Shown here in pieces: positions 9,971 to 21,897 of a stretch of DNA of 39,122 nucleotides (positions within the stretch are counted from its first letter, which is position 1; each line of letters opens with the position of its first letter). The notes below the pieces were generated by a model. That model was given only the letters and a program-made list of their open reading frames with translations, ran no database searches and was not told the origin of the DNA. This stretch comes from Saksenaea vasiformis B4078 (lineage: Eukaryota > Mucoromycota > Mucoromycetes > Mucorales > Saksenaeaceae): the NCBI GenBank assembly GCA_000697055.1, contig JNDT01001745.1, forward strand, positions 1 through 39,122, written 5' to 3'. The position numbers and the translations under genes were made by a program.

Positions 9971-12066
9971 ATGTTGCACCAGCCTGGGCCAGTCTACCTT
10001 CAACGCGATGTGGATGACGCAAAGGTGTCATCCGATCGCCATTCACGATCAGACCCAAACATTGCTAAACCATCACCTCCAAAATCGACCAAAGCAGTTT
10101 CAGACAGTTTTTTATTATATGAAACGCAAGATCTTGCTATCTTTGATCCAGCCGGCTGGACAAATCAAACAGTTGCTATTGTGGAGGAGAAAGACGACGT
10201 ACCTCAGACTGATCCTGTCCCTGTCGGCGTTGATTTGGGCGATTTGAATGCCGAGGAACAGGCGGCATTGACAGCTGAGATCGCTGCAAGGCGAGCAAGC
10301 AGACGGGCAACCCGACGCAAATCCACAGATTCTAAAAGAAAGGGAAAAGAGGATGACGAGGAAGAGGAGGATGATGATGAGATGCAGCAGATGCCAATTG
10401 GCACGCGTGTGACAAAAGGGCATCGAAACTACGTACTCATGTAAGGACAGGCGTCTATTCCAAATGCAAACCTCTAGTCTTTGTTTGTTTGTTTGTTAGG
10501 TATGATATGCTGACAGGAATCCGTATCGCGGTAAGTGTGGATGAGGCTGAATCTCGTACTCATGTTATGGATAGGTCGGGAGAATCTCTGCCAAAATGAG
10601 ACGCGACTTCACCAATGATGACGTTCGTGCTTCTCATAAGTTAGTTTTCGATGTGTAAGTCTAATGTGGTTTTGAAGGAGGAACTTATATGCTGCTAGTA
10701 CTGGTAACGAGCTGACTCCAGGCGTCAAGTATGATTTCAAATTTAAAGATTATGCGCCGTGGGTTTTTCGCAACCTACGTGAAAAGTTTCATATTGATCC
10801 AGCTGACTATTTGGTGTGAGACACGTTTTGCCGAAATTATTCGATGGAGAGAACTAACAAAGTTGGCAATGTTAGATGTCACTGACAAATAAGTACATTC
10901 TATCGGAACTAGCGTCTTCAGGGAAAAGTGGCAGTTTCTTCTACTATTCAAGAGATTATCGGTTTATCATCAAGACCATCCGTCATGCAGAGCACAAGTT
11001 TCTGCGTAAAATACTCCCAGCTTATTACGAGGTGAGTTAAAAAAAATATTCAGGCAAGGTTTCACACGCTATGCTGGAGATCAGCATGTATGTGCAAATC
11101 CCAATACGCTCTTATGTCGGTTTTATGGCTTGCATCGGATCAAGCTTCCAGCAGGCCGGAAAATCCATTTTGTAGTCATGGGCAACGTGTTTCCCGCTAA
11201 CAAGGATGTACACGAAGTCTATGACTTGAAGGGATCTACCTATGGAAGATTAACTACGGAGGAAGACTTGAGCAGGAATCCACACTCTGTCTTGAAAGAT
11301 AATAATTGGCTCAATAGCAACAAAAAGTTGCAGCTTGGACCATACAAACAAAATCTTCTGCTGTTGCAATTGCAGCGTGACGTTGAGGTAAAAATTGGTT
11401 GCATGCGGCTCTAGCGGAACTTAACGCCTTCATTGTAGTTGTTGAAGCAACTTAATATTATGGATTATAGTTTGCTTGTTGGTATCCATGACTTGAAACG
11501 TGGTAATACGGAAGGATGTAGAGATAACCAATTGCATATGGTGCAAGTAAGTTTGAGTAGCTTTACAATAATAATCAAAAGCATAAAGTCACCCGCGATG
11601 GAAATGGCGCATGGACATAGGGCAGATGCTGTTCGAAAAGCACTTCAACGTGCCAACGTGGTCCAGCTGGACGCGTCTGAATTGCCGGAGAGTCCTTCGG
11701 AAGAGTAAATAATTTGGAATTTTTTTGGGGGGAAATATTCTGTTCACCAGCTATGTGTTAGACGCCGACATTGTCTGTTTTACGCTGAGGATGGAGGATT
11801 TCAATCAAGTGATGGGCAAAATAGCGGGACAGATGTATTGTATTTTGTCGGCGTCATTGACATTTTGACGCCTTACACTTTCCGCAAGAAGTTGGAACAT
11901 TTCTGGAAAAGCTTAACACACGACAAGGTGGGTTATATTCCCCTCGATTGCTTGTCTGATGATCTTATATGTGACGTCTTAGCACGCCATCTCTGCCGTT
12001 CCGCCTGGAGAATACGGCGATCGCTTTATACAGTTTATGCAAAGTTCTATGGATCCCTCCGCATGA
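9971..12066 (+). CDS. Phosphatidylinositol-4-phosphate 5-kinase (type I, MSS4-like)
   Basis: Makes PI(4,5)P2 from PI4P at the plasma membrane, controlling actin, endocytosis and PLC signalling. Ten exons: 9971-10440, 10500-10530, 10575-10654, 10699-10813, 10876-11031, 11085-11387, 11439-11546, 11589-11704, 11762-11927, 11983-12066 (542 residues). An acidic low-complexity N-terminus (~1-145) precedes the kinase domain. Motifs in order: [56 protein letters not shown] (ATP-binding Lys), [37 protein letters not shown] (catalytic signature), [12 protein letters not shown] (metal-binding Asp), [10 protein letters not shown]. It is shorter than yeast MSS4 because the N-terminus is short. The 42-bp intron after 11546 has no in-frame stop and a weak AAAG acceptor, so retention would add 14 residues. 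The first exon start is the least certain part. Confidence 0.92.
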
Positions 12067-12182
12067 GTTCTGTGCACTAAATTTGCATTATTTTTATTGT
12101 GTATGTACTGCCACAAGAATTTATAAACAATCATTGGAATCAATGTTTGCGTCAGATAAAAATACTGATAACCGCATATTTC

Positions 12183-12268
12183 ATACCTTCCTAGCGCAAA
12201 CCTGGCTCTTGATGGAAGCAGAATTTATTTAAGAGAGGTGTAAAAATTCATTCAATAAACAGTATAAA
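12183..12268 (+). repeat. Tail-only copy of the dispersed 0.6 kb repeat
   Basis: Matches the last ~85 bp of the copies at 2379-2990 and 27806-28440. It has cctagcgcaaacctggctctt (copy 2: tttagcgcaaacttggctctt, one base per word differing) and ends with attcaataaacagtata (copy 2: attcaataaatagtata). It lies between the convergent stops of the PI4P 5-kinase (12066) and the minus-strand WrbA gene (12282), so it probably falls in a 3' UTR and supplies an AATAAA-like word. Confidence 0.65.
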
Positions 12269-12281
12269 CGAACATATATAT

Positions 12282-13519
12282 TTAATCCGTTTGATCCGGA
12301 TTGCCACAACAAAACCAGAAACGTCTTTTCTTCTTTTGTGCAGGAGCAGCAGTAGTACCAGCTTCTTGGGGAATCGTCGCTTCTGGAGCGGGAGCCGCAG
12401 GCGTTTCCGCTGTTGCTCCTGCTGTTGTTCCTGCTGTTGTTCCTGCTGTTGTTCCTGCTGTTGTTCCTGCTGTTGTTCCTGCTGTTGTTCCCGCTGTTGC
12501 GGGTGCTGGGGTGATAGTATCCGCTGTCTGCGGTGGAGGAGCAGCAGCAGGAGCACCAGCAGTGGTGGTGGCAGTGGTGGTGGTGGCGCGAGGTTCTTCC
12601 GCTGCAGGCAGAGTTGCTGCCGCACCTGCAGCGGCCGTGGCAGCCCCAGCAGTAGCAGCTGTCGCTGCTTTCACTGGTGATGGCTCTGCAGGCGCGCTTT
12701 GTTGAGCTTCGCTTCCTTGAGCCGTTGTTGGTGTGCCTTGATCCAGGGGCGTTTCTCCTCGGATAGACCTTATAGAGGCATCGGGATCTGCGCCGTTTAC
12801 AATATTTCTTCCTCTTATAAATGTATTGAGAACAGTAGCAAAATTTTCCCCTTGCTCTTCGGCAATATTTAATTCTTCTTTGCTCGGCTGCCGTGATCCA
12901 TCACCACAAGTAATGGTACCAGCGCCATAGGCGGATCCACCGACAATAATATCGTTGTTGGACATATTGACATTCGCATAACCAAATGGTACATAGATCA
13001 TGCCATGGTGGGAAAAGTACGTTATCGCATTTAATGCAGTGGTTTCCTGACCTCCATGCTGACTAGCAGTGGAGAAAAACGTGGCAACGAACTTTCCAGA
13101 GAGAGACCCATTAGCCCACAATTTACCCGTTGCATCCAAAAGCCTACAAGTCCCATTATTCATTTCCTTTTTCATAACAAATGGTAAACATTACGCTTTT
13201 ATCTGAGTTGGGAAGATGCCAAAACGCGTGGGAATACCAAAGATGATACCATCTGGCTCGGCTAGTTGATTCGGCTCGATAATTGGAATATCAGGTTTAG
13301 CGGGAGCGTGCATTTTCTCCAGGACATATTCCTGCAAGGTTTCTTTCACTTGAAAAGTCTGGACTTCCACGCCGTTGGCTTCCAACCCTTATGGAAAAGT
13401 TGATTAAGATCTGAACGTTTGATGGCGTCATAGTCCATACCTTTTTGAATGGAGAGCGAAAGTTTATATATATGATGATAGAGCGAGTATAATACAATAT
13501 AAACCTTCGGTTGCGCCAT
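12282..13519 (-). CDS. WrbA/Pst2-type flavodoxin-fold NAD(P)H:quinone reductase with anchored tail
   Basis: Three minus-strand exons, 13519-13441, 13387-13195, 13143-12282, give 377 residues starting MAQPKVYIVLYSLYHH. The flavodoxin domain (~1-200) carries the FMN-binding start (VYIVLYSLYHHIYKLS), PDGIIFGIPTRFG, ATFFSTASQHGGQETT, HHGMIYVPFGYA and GGSAYGAGTI, all WrbA hallmarks. Family members reduce quinones by two electrons and protect against redox stress; yeast Pst2/Rfs1/Ycp4 associate with membranes and eisosomes. After residue ~200 comes an Ala/Pro/Thr-rich linker containing six or more GTTA repeats (~308-336), ending KKKRRFWFCC plus seven residues. A polybasic patch next to two Cys suggests S-acylation and a plasma-membrane anchor. 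Usual family length is ~200, so the tail is an extension. Its divergent neighbour is a tail-less paralogue. Confidence 0.9.
12409..12500. repeat. 12-bp coding minisatellite (gctgttgttcct)
   Basis: Seven consecutive 12-bp units. Five at 12421-12480 are identical; the first (12409-12420) and last (12481-12492) differ by one base, followed by a partial unit. On the minus strand they encode the Gly-Thr-Thr-Ala repeats of the WrbA tail. A unit length divisible by three lets the copy number change without breaking the frame. Confidence 0.95.
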
Positions 13520-13721
13520 TAGAGAAAGAAGAGGTGGGAAGGGTGCTGATTTTCCCGCGCTTGATTTGTAAATACCCTAGGAAGTTTTAAACGTCGCTGC
13601 ATATACCCTTGCTTTATTTTCCCCGATTCAGCAAATGTTTATAAAAATGTCTTGCTTTTTCGTGTGAATACCAGACGTTTTATTTTTCTCTTTCTTCTCT
13701 TCTTTCTCTTGTCTATGTATT
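13520..13721. promoter_or_regulatory. Bidirectional promoter between paired WrbA genes
   Basis: 202 bp separate the two divergent starts. The block contains cttgctttattttcccc, a T-run and CT-rich leaders on the side of the plus-strand gene. No defined transcription-factor site was identified. Shared control of the two paralogues is inferred from geometry only. Confidence 0.5.
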
Positions 13722-14542
13722 ATGGCTGGAACAGTCTATATTGTTGTCTATACGCTCTATCACCACATTTACAAATTAGCAGTGGAGGTTCAAAAGGGTT
13801 TGGAATCAGCAGGTGTCAAATCCAAAATCTTTCAAGGTAAACAAAGCAATCAATGGATTCGATTCAACTAATCCAAATTTAAAGTGGAAGAGACATTATC
13901 TGATGATATCCTTCAGAAAATGCATGCACCACCTAAACCTGACTTACCGATTATTACTGTCGATCAACTAACTGAACCAGACGGTATTATCTTTGGCATT
14001 CCTACCAGGTTTGCAAAGAAAAAAAAGTTTTATGGTATAGTTAGAAAAATTAACCTTTTTATCAGATTTGGAACCATGCCAGCTCAAATGAAAGCGTAAG
14101 TGTAATGTTTCAGACGATTTAGATTACTAAAATATTTATTCTTTCTAGACTCTTGGATGCCACTGGTAAACTATGGGCTACTGGAGCACTTTCTGGTAAA
14201 TTTGCTGGTACATTCTTTTGTACAGCTAGTCAACATGGTGGGCAAGAAACGACAGCATTGACAACGATTACGTATTTCGCTCATCATGGTATGATTTATG
14301 TACCATTTGGTTTTGCCAATGCACATTTGTTTGATATCAACGAGGTGGTCGGTGGATCAGCTTATGGTGCAGGAACCATTGCCAACGGTGATGGATCTCG
14401 TCAGCCTAGTGACAAAGAACTGGAAATAGCCTTGAATCAAGGAGGTAAGCTTATCATTATTGACAGCTTTATGCAAATGTTTTATTCTACCATAGAAAAT
14501 TTTGGAGCTATAGTAAATACCTATGTACAGGGTAGAACTTAA
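13722..14542 (+). CDS. WrbA/Pst2-type flavodoxin-fold NAD(P)H:quinone reductase
   Basis: Five exons: 13722-13836, 13885-14008, 14066-14095, 14149-14444, 14496-14542, giving 203 residues, the normal WrbA length. Motifs: TVYIVVYTLYHHIYKLA (FMN phosphate-loop region), DGIIFGIPTRFG, GTFFCTASQHGGQETT, HHGMIYVPFGFA, GGSAYGAGTI. The function is two-electron quinone reduction with FMN, probably as a tetramer in the cytosol or at membranes. It has two introns (after 14008 and 14444) absent from its divergent paralogue and shares the position and phase of the other two, so they arose by duplication followed by intron loss or gain. It lacks the Ala/Thr tail and Cys anchor. FAB1 starts 200 bp downstream on the same strand. 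Confidence 0.92.
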
Positions 14543-14741
14543 GAAAAAGAAATGATAGCGAAGTCTGCTTTCAATACTATGATATGAATAATAGTGAATG
14601 GTTTGTTTATCGTGTGACACTTTGGATCGCAGGTTTATCGGTGTTACGTTTCCGCAATCCGAGATTTCTTTTTTCTGTTTTCTTTTTGCAGCCAGATAAA
14701 AAAAAGCTGTTTCTCTCAGGTCCTCTCCATCCTTTATACAC

Positions 14742-17700
14742 ATGCTCCTCACTACCGCGAGAAGTTCTTTTGCAGATGTGAATAAACCTCTGCCATTTGT
14801 ACCTCTCGAACCATCATCGTCGTCATCCATCTCAATTCATAAACGATGCCTAGACGATGCTTCTCGTGCCCATCTTTGGAAACTAGTGAATGCTTGGTTA
14901 ATTCAGCTTGCGCTTCCCACAAACCCTTGGGCTAACGTACTGATGCAATTCCTTTTACGGTTATCCGAAATTGAGGGGTCTGATAACGGTCGTGGCATTT
15001 GGATAGCGTGGTTTGACACGGATACACCTAACCAGACCACATTTCTTCCAAACATCTGTCACGGTCAACCCTTGTCAGACATCTTGGGTAGGTCACCTGT
15101 GAATCAAATTGTATCAATTTTTTAAATGGTTTTTAGAAAATCTACCCTGCCAATGTATTCGTTTGACGGGTACGATTCGTCTGTACGGGGTCCATGTAGC
15201 CGAAGCCAACCATCTACTCAAGTTGACAGCTTTATTGGTATATATTTTGTGTAGCCTGAGCCTAGAAGCGCATGTAATGCGAGATCATCATGTACAGCTG
15301 ATCATGACACTGGACAGCATGGCTTTAAATACCTCAAACCCCCGCTGTGCACCCGAGTTTGTTACAAAGCAGCAGCAACAGCATGGGATTTTTGGCTGGC
15401 TTTTTGGCGGGAAAAGACGCAAGGCTGAGATGAATGGAACATCATCACCTACTGGCTGGCGATTGATACCAGCACCGCGTCGCCTATCTATAGCACTAAG
15501 TAGCCGCAGACAGTCATCCACGACACTGGTTGCAGAGGAGGAACATCAGCGTTTCTTCTCCAAATTGCGAAAGCGTCTTGAGCAGGCATGTGTATCCTCC
15601 TCACCTGACTGCCTCTTTACTTCACCCGCTATCATTGTGCGGCTTGAGCATGAGGAATCCGCCCTTTGTACGATTCGAACAGTGATGGCTGGGTCACAAG
15701 AGGATGATACCCATCCGTCTAGATTTGGTCTGAAGCGACGCTCGTCGTCAATGTTTTCTCTCTTGAGCAACAACAAAAAACTATTAGATAATCAAGAAGA
15801 ATCAGCAATACCCCAATCAGTTTCAGCATATACCATATTACGAACACCAGTAAGAGATAGTAAACTTGCTCTTCATTATTTGATGCTCGAGACAAATACG
15901 CTGGAAAGCTTTATTCAACATCAAAGTATCGCCTTCAATTTTTCGTGCTTCCCAATTGGTTGCCCTGATCGACCTTGTCTTGGTCCAGAGCTACGTAAAA
16001 TACAGTATTTCCAACCGTGCGCCGACAGATCACTTGGTGAGACAATTCAACGATGGTGTGATCATATCCAGACGCCGTGCAAAGATTGGATAGAGCAACA
16101 ACATCACACGACACATCATGGATGTAGTCAGCCATTGAAAGACCACGTGTTAGGCTTTGCACATGAGAGAGCTCGAATCTACGCCTTTCTGCAGCAGGAA
16201 CAACTAAGTATACCAGCCAACCAGGGGATACAGATGTGGCTATCTTGTACTGTATGCGACGCGTCGACAGCACCCATCACCATGTCACTCGAAACATTTC
16301 ACTATTCCTTTGCAAAATACCTCGAATTAATCATTTATAGTAAACGATTTGTCGCTCCTCATACGCTCTGTCCTCATGCGAATAGCAAGACCTCCACGAT
16401 GCGATGCTTCCATCTGATGGGCGTAACCATCAAACTTGTACACGAAGAAACACCACTGTATGAATTACGTATGCCACATATACAGGCTGGCCCTGTTGAT
16501 GAACAACTTACTTTTAACGACAGCACACGTGTGAGTGCCGCTGCACTGAAACGATGGCGTTCAGAAATAATGCAAGATGTGGATACCTTTTTCCACGCTG
16601 CTAATGGACACCTCGACCTCTTGTTACGTTATGTTAAAGCAGAAGCAAGACGGCAATGTCGTGAGAATCAGAGTCTGACGGATACAGTGATACGCGAGAC
16701 CCAGTTAGATTCAATGCGCAAAGCGTTCGAAGCCGATCACATCCATTTGCTACGAGAATTGAACGAACCAAACAGGTATGATTTCAACGATTTTCGGCGC
16801 CTATTTGCTCTCAAAAGCTCCATCCACTTGGATCGACTGCGACAATGGCAAAAGGACCACTGTGCTGAAGTGCCCGATGATTGCGCTTGGGATGCGCCAG
16901 ATTATACCCGTTCAAAACATATTCACTGTTTCCCTGGATCCCCTATTCCTGTACGGGAAGATGAACCAACATCCATCATTGCCTATACCCTAAGGTAAAA
17001 GAAACAAAAGCGGAGAATTGATGAACCTCTTTATTCCAATGTGCGCTGATGACGTTCCATTCAGTTCGAACGAGTACATGGAGGAAATGAAGCACGGACG
17101 CCAGTTTTTTAAGCAGCTTCATCAAGACACATTCACACCATCTTCAACACCTAGCACAGATATACCCATTTCGTCACCTGCTGATTCGGCGACATTACCA
17201 GACAACAACAATAATAATGATAATAATAATAATAATAGATCGCCTGTCTTGGATGGCTACTATTGCAGCACTGAGCGCAAGTACGTCCCTTCTTCTGCAG
17301 GCAGCGCAACCGAAACAGCTTCTTTTCGTACGATGATTTTGGAAACTGTCAAAGCCAGTGTCAGTGAGGTTCATCATCATCATGGACAACGCCTTTCTGG
17401 ATTATTTAAAAACCGATGGCTACATTCTAATTCACTTTTGCACAATGAATCAAAAATCGATCATCGCAAGGTTCAACGACAACGTAGCGAGCGTGTGCTC
17501 GAAACGGAACCGGCGGCAAAGAAAGACAAGATTGCTCCAAACCAGCAGCTGACAAAGGAAATTAAGATATCTTCCCATTACTGCGATGCAACAACGATGC
17601 ATGGAAAATCTCAGCAACAGACGATAAGCCCGCATATAAAGCATAGTAAAGTGTTCCGTCGTGTACTCCGCCCAAGTTGGTGGTTGTAACGTTTTGCCGT

Positions 17701-18881
17701 AGAATTTGTGCACGATCAAACCGAATTCACGTGCATCGTGTATTACGCGGAAGAATTCGAAGCCATTCGCCGTCAATGTGGCATTGATCAATTGCTAATT
17801 CAGTCCCTGAGTCGTTGCCATGAATGGCTGGCGTGTGGGGGCAAAAGCAAGAGTCACTTTTACAAGACACGTGGTAGGTTTTCTTATTTTTGAGGAAGAG
17901 GAGAGAGTTAACGCTTCACTAGATGATAGACTTGTCGTCAAGGAAATGATGAATGCTTGGAATATTGATGAAAAAGAAGCTTTTCTAAAGTTTGCGCCGA
18001 AATATTTCGACTATATGAAACAATCGGTGGAGGTACTAAATAACATGCCAACTGCGGAGGGAATTGCTTATCTATCGTTTTTTCTTTTTTAGCAACCGAC
18101 TGCACTTGCTAAAATTTTAGGTTTTTATAGTATTCAAATGAAAAGTACGGCGGATAAATCGGTCGATCTGGAGATGGATGTTCTGGTCATGGAGCATCTC
18201 TTCCACGGCCAAACGATCACCCGGGTACGGGTTACATAGGTGTCGTACAAACACTTAAACCTTTTTTTTTAGCGCTTTGACTTAAAAGGGATACAAGATC
18301 GGCATGTGGACGAGTGCCGCAAGCAGCAGAGCGATGCAACTTTGTGGGACGGTGACTGGGTAGATGGTAACGCAGATTTTACGTTTATTCGCATAGCTTA
18401 ACTTTTTATAGAGCATCGAATGAGACTTCCCGTCCATGAACATTCACGGGCTTTGATCATAAAGGCTATTGAAAATGATACGACTTTCCTTGCAGAGAGT
18501 AATATTATGGATTATTCCTTGCTGGTGGGATTAGATAATAACAAGAAGGAAATGACGGTTGGCATTGTAGGTCAGTTATAGTAAAATCACATGGCAAGTC
18601 AAATGCCCAGCTGACTTTATAGCAATATAGATTTCATCGGTGCCTATACATGGTATAAGAAAATGGAAAACAAAAGCAAAACAACATTACAGCCAAAAAA
18701 AGAGGTGACAGTAGTTCCTCCTGATCAATACAAAGAAAGATTCTGTCGTGAAATTGATCATTATTTCATTGCAGTACCAGGTAAGAAAAACCTTAACAAA
18801 AAACCATGCGAGAAAAAAAATTTTTTTTTATTTTTGACAGGCAAATTTGATCGGGTTCATCCAACATCGAACGACACCTAA
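14742..18881 (+). CDS. FAB1/PIKfyve-type PI3P 5-kinase lacking FYVE and chaperonin core
   Basis: Makes PI(3,5)P2 on endosomes/vacuoles in the FAB1 family. Ten exons: 14742-15087, 15137-16994, 17065-17645, 17703-17873, 17923-18032, 18093-18224, 18273-18366, 18412-18570, 18631-18780, 18841-18881 (1213 residues). Residues ~116-170 match the end of the TCP-1-like region (TGTIRLYGVHVAEANHLLKL). A long CCR-like region (~170-735) ends VREDEPTSIIAYTLSSNEYM, a FAB1 hallmark. A poly-Asn linker follows, then PHIKHKFVHD and the lipid-kinase domain (~928-1213): [66 protein letters not shown]. Typical FAB1 has ~1900-2300 residues; FYVE and most of the chaperonin fold are missing and there is no room upstream. 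Canonical FDLKGS is FDLKGI and GGKSGS is GGKSKS. The first exon is the least certain. Confidence 0.88.
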
Positions 18882-19461
18882 ACTTGGATCCCCGCTGGGT
18901 TCTCAATGAGGTTTAAAAACAGAGAAGAAACTATTGCAGGACAAGCCCATTTCAGAACATAAATGAGATAATAATAATAGTATACCCTTTTGGTTTAAAA
19001 GTAACCGAAAAGAAGAAGAAAGGGAGATAGTGATTGCTATATCAAAGGAATACACAATGTGACACCAATGTTGGCTGAGCCCGCGGGTCCTCACAGAGTG
19101 GGTAACTAGCTCAAAGAGAGAAAATTCTCTCTAGCAATGTGAAACGGATTTAAGTACAAAGTATCGCATAAAATGACAGGAACATGTGAATAAGGGTTAA
19201 TCATTCCTAGCCTTCGAAGAAGCGCAAGAAAGACAAGCGCGGGCAAAAAAAAAAAAAAAAAAAAAAAGGATTACCTTCTTTTTTCCTTCCTCTCGCGTGT
19301 CTAAATGACATCAGCTTAAACCTTAAAAAGTGGCAGTGATCATGAAAAACGCTTCCTTAAGCCTTTTCTCTCTCCGCCGCCGAACTTCCATACCTCACTG
19401 TCTACACTCACCTTCATTTTCTTTCTTGTTTTTCTCTTTTTCTTCTCATGCTATATTCTCC
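18882..19461. other. Intergenic region and RasGEF leader
   Basis: Contains an A-run (about 19246-19267) followed by a CT-rich segment (19276-19300) and a second C/T-rich leader before the RasGEF start. An upstream in-frame ATG at 19342 would add a hydrophobic, Ser/Phe-rich leader that does not look like real protein. Confidence 0.45.
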
Positions 19462-21865
19462 ATGGCAACGTCTCCAAGGATAATTTGCAGAGTGAGAGCC
19501 TTGTACTCGTTCTCGTCCGACGAGCAATCCTCATTGAACTTCGAGAAAGACGAGTATATCGACGTGCTCAACCAGTTAGACTCTGGCTGGTGGGATGGCT
19601 GGTAAATTAGACATGACGAAGAAGAAAAAGAAGTAATAAATTGTGTTCTCTTTTCTTTTTTCTTTTTTTTTGTCTCAGGTGCAATGGCACGCGAGGTTGG
19701 TTTCCTAGCAACTATGTCGAAATCGTCAGTGTCAACCCCGCCATGGTCGATAGCGTAAGGAGCAACCGTATCAATGATGAGAGACGTTATGTAGTCGATC
19801 AACAAACCAATGAGCAGAAATCACCGTTACTCGAAAGTCCCCGTTTTCGGCCCCATTCGCTAACCCCACCGGCAGCGACGATGACGAACAACCAGCTTGG
19901 CTGGAGCAACAGCAGCCGCAGTCGCTCTAATAGTAGCAACACAAGTTCGGAAAACGGTAGTTTCCATACGCCAGCAGCTGGATGGACAAAAAATCGTTTG
20001 CCGTACGATCTTCAACCGGGTGATGAGGATGACTCTGAATATGACGACGAAAACGAAACGAACCATCCTCATCGTCCCCGTCGTCCCCGTCGTGCTATGC
20101 CAGCCAACGGTTCGATCGACTCGGAAGATGAAGATCACTTCTCCAATGGACCACATCAGCGCCGACTAAGTATCGATTCTCTCCCAGCAAGCATCGAAGC
20201 AACCCCGACGGAGGATCCAAACCTTGTGAGTGAGAAGATACGGACGAGAAACATGCTCATGCAGATCTGACTAAAACGTTTGGTTTTCGTCTAGGTCATG
20301 TCGCAGTGGGTGGAGAGAACCACACCTCAGGGCAGAATCTATTACTGTAATCTGACAACACAAGAAACAACATGGGACTATAATGAAATCGATCAGATCA
20401 CTGGAAGACTGGTAAATTTTCAGCCAGAGAAATGATTTGCGATCGTAACCACACTTTTCTTTTTCAGCGAAATAACAAACGAGAGGAAAATATACGTCAA
20501 AGTACACACATGTATGATGACAGGAATACCCCTTCATCTATCTTAGAAGTGGAATCGTTGACATGGCAGAAATTATCAACGGATATCGCTACAGCCGTTC
20601 ATCAGTTGAATACAGCAGCGCAACGTGGACAGCATGAAAAATGTGGAACCAGTATTCTTGCTGTTGTGGATACCATTCGATTGATGCTCTATTCCTCACG
20701 ATCAATGGACAGAGAGGCGGCGCATATGCAAGATCGTGAATTGCGAGATCCTCATCGAGCTGTGATGGCATCGTTATCGAAACTGGTGCTATCCGTAAAA
20801 ATGGCGACCGAATCTGGCCATTCGTCAGGGTCGGCAGAGACTCTTTATAAGGTTCAGCGTGACGCAGCGGATTTGCTGACAGCCGTTCGTAACTTTGTTA
20901 CAGTATGCCAAAACAAGCAGATTGATGTCGAATCCGTCTGTCCAAAGTTGGTAGGACGTGATGGGCACGTTCATCCTACGCCATCCGAAAAGCGAGAGAG
21001 CCTTGATCAGACCACGACGTTGGTGCACAAGGCAAAATATCCGCTCAATCAAGATCTGATCGTTAGTTTACAGACACATGCCAACCAAATTTACGGTTCA
21101 ACCGAAGCCTTATCGCGCGCAACTAATTTTATCCTCTCAATTCGGGAAAATACCAACGAACTAAAAGCGCGGTCCAATGTAGTGATCCTGTTTCGCAACC
21201 TCTCGATGCAGATTGGACAGTACCTAAGCATTTTAGGAGATATGGATTTAACGAACGTTGATAACTCTCAGATTCCCTCGTTGTCAGATTACCGCGTGAA
21301 CAAACAGCAACTGTACAATGCAATTGGATCTCTGTTTGGTGCTGTGCAAGGTTTCACAGACGCAGGTGTTGATACTGGAAACAGCGTGACGGAGATTGAA
21401 GATGCGTTGCATTTGGTTGAAGATACCATTGAGAATATCTTGACGAGTGTTGATCAGATGGTCAGTCAGCGACGCATGTGGCTCATGCGTGGAGGAGTAG
21501 GAGCGGATGATGATCGCATTGGCGATGGAGGACCGCTGACACCAGAGACGCCTTACGGCTCTGAAGAGAGTAAATGGGAAGCAGGAGCAGGGGAAGGTTT
21601 GGAGACTGGAGCAGGGACAGATGTGGAGCAGACCCCATTGGTGTCACGAGGATATCATCGTCATCGACCATCTATCGGTAGAGGAGATAAGGCTCGTAAA
21701 CGGCAATTGAGCAACAAGACGTTGGATGGACATGCAGATGCACTCTGGTTCCTTGGTTACGATTACAATGAAGGTGACATTGTGTTTACTACAGATGGTA
21801 GTGTAAAAGGGGGTACGCTCCCTGCTCTTGTGGAACGACTTACACTTCATGATACACTTGGTAAG

Positions 21866-21897
<32 letters not shown>

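Noticed and set aside
12291..12705. Plus-strand frames rich in Cys/Ser or Ala/Val
   Set aside because: Antisense shadow of the WrbA Ala/Thr-rich tail and its 12-bp repeats.
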